From Trochalopteron elliotii (Eukaryota; Chordata; Aves; Passeriformes; Leiothrichidae), in NCBI GenBank assembly GCA_024734555.1, contig JANPWX010000033.1:7357322-7421321 (forward strand): 64,000 nucleotides of DNA, read 5' to 3'. Below are positions 63,101 through 64,000 of the stretch, one piece after another (position 1 is the first letter of the stretch; every line of letters begins with the position of its first letter). The notes under the pieces were generated by a model. The model ran no database searches. It saw only the letters and a list, made by a program, of their open reading frames with translations, and was not told the DNA's origin. Both the position numbers and the translations under genes were made by a program.

Positions 63101-63826
63101 AAAATCAGCCCTGTCCCTGGGCAGGGGTGGGCACCCAGGGGCTGGGGCTGCAGCTGCCAGGGCAGCCCCAACCCCAGCAGTGGAGCCACGGGACACCGGG
63201 GTGTCAGCCACTGGCACATCTCCTTTTCTCCCTAATTCACCCCCTGGCTGCACCCTCCAAAGTGTTTTAGTGCCATGGAGGCACCAGTGAGGGGCAGTCT
63301 GTGCTCCCCCACCCTGCAAGCCCTACTGGAACACTGTTGGGATCACTGATGGAGTAGTGGAGGGGGAAAAAATCACATTTCCATGAACTGTGATAATTAT
63401 TGCAGCAAATGGTATAAAACTGCATTTCCAGAGCTCTGCCACCTGCCTGTTTCTGCCTCGTGTGCAGAGTGATGAGCTGTCTGGTACTTCTGCAGTGCAG
63501 GGTCCCCAGGGTCCCCAGGGAGGAGGAGACACTGCCCCATTTCCCCTGGGAAAAAGGGCCTGGAGCTGTGCTCTCCCAAAGGTGCCAGCCACCCTACCCC
63601 AGCAGCAGAGAGCTGCCCTCGGGGCTGGGGCCTGTAGACAGTCATGTCTGGGTGTGCAGCTCCTTCCAACAGAGCAGGAACAGTGTGGGGCTGCTGCCTT
63701 GGATGTCCCTCTTAGGCTACAACTGCCCTCTGGCCACAGAACTGAGTTCTTCCCAGGAACAGCCTCCTCTTTCCAGAACTTTCTGGGGCTGGGCATTCAT
63801 GACCCCCCGGGGGGGGAGGGGGTCCC
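60151..63826. other. Intergenic segment, no gene recognised
   Basis: Mixed DNA with AT-rich patches at 61365-61450 and 62275-62370. A 17-bp direct repeat (AAATTAAACCTCAGCCC) occurs twice at 63050-63083. A C6G9 palindromic run sits at 63803-63818, just before the terminal minisatellite. The 201-codon - frame at 60131-60736 has no recognisable domain. Confidence 0.5.
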
Positions 63827-64000
63827 AGAGGTGGCAGAGCTGTGGGGTGGCAGAACTGTGGGGTGGCAGAGCAGTGGGGTGGCAGAGCAGTGGGGTGGTG
63901 GAGCTGTGGGGTGGCAGGGCTGTGGGGTGGCAGAGTTGTGGGGTGGCAGGGCTGTGGGATGGTGGGGCTGTGGGGTGGCAGGGCTGTGGGATGGTGGGGC
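63827..64000 (+). repeat. Minisatellite, 16-bp unit TGGGGTGGCAGAGCTG, about 11 copies, runs off the window
   Basis: Roughly ten full units and a partial. Variants include GCAGAACTG, GCAGAGCAG, GCAGGGCTG, GTGGAGCTG and GTGGGGCTG, with occasional TGGGATGG. There are no indels inside the window. The last four units form an alternating higher-order pattern of GCAGGGCTG and TGGGATGGTGGGGCTG types. The array continues past 64000, so its length is unknown. Confidence 0.97.

Noticed and set aside
1..64000. tRNA, rRNA, snRNA or a novel multi-gene system
   Set aside because: I found no cloverleaf with internal A/B boxes, no rRNA-like blocks and no cluster of coherent ORFs. A covariance-model scan would be needed to exclude small RNAs.

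Overview
This window looks like vertebrate, specifically avian, nuclear DNA, probably from a songbird. One coding exon is recognisable: the last exon of HS3ST4 (heparan sulfate glucosamine 3-O-sulfotransferase 4), on the + strand at 32442-33078. Its splice acceptor, branch-point candidate, stop codon and a poly(A) signal are all visible. The avian assignment rests on two CR1 retrotransposon ends carrying the characteristic 8-bp terminal repeats, on the near-identity of the exon to vertebrate HS3ST4 (compared from memory), and on the scarcity of interspersed repeats. The species cannot be read from the sequence.

Layout. Positions 1-32441 are best read as the 3' part of the single large HS3ST4 intron, because the exon opens with a phase-2 acceptor and the first half of the protein is absent upstream. 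The intron is mostly unique, moderately GC-rich sequence with many short chance ORFs. It is broken by AT-rich blocks that look like candidate regulatory elements, a GGGAA array running into an assembly gap (25196-25301), and a 16-bp minisatellite (27275-27508). Exon 2 and a short 3' UTR follow. From about 33.6 kb to the end I see intergenic DNA with no second gene that I can support. It holds a GC-rich 49/50-bp minisatellite (37051-37348), a CR1 fragment (37907-38145), an AAT microsatellite followed by a 16 x 16-bp minisatellite (44199-44820), an AT-rich block (44960-45560), a G-quadruplex-prone CCAGCCCGGC array (49738-49795), a probable solo LTR of an endogenous retrovirus on the - strand (about 53760-54531), and a third 16-bp minisatellite running off the right edge (63827-64000).

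How it works together. The only gene product is a Golgi enzyme that 3-O-sulfates glucosamine in heparan sulfate. The rest of the window contributes possible regulatory DNA and unstable repeats. The longer open frames (about 130-295 codons) are explained either by stop-free tandem repeats or by chance in GC-rich sequence, and none resembles a protein I know. I found no tRNA, rRNA, CRISPR array or novel multi-gene system. The most unusual signal is three sequence-unrelated minisatellites that share exactly the same 16-bp period.
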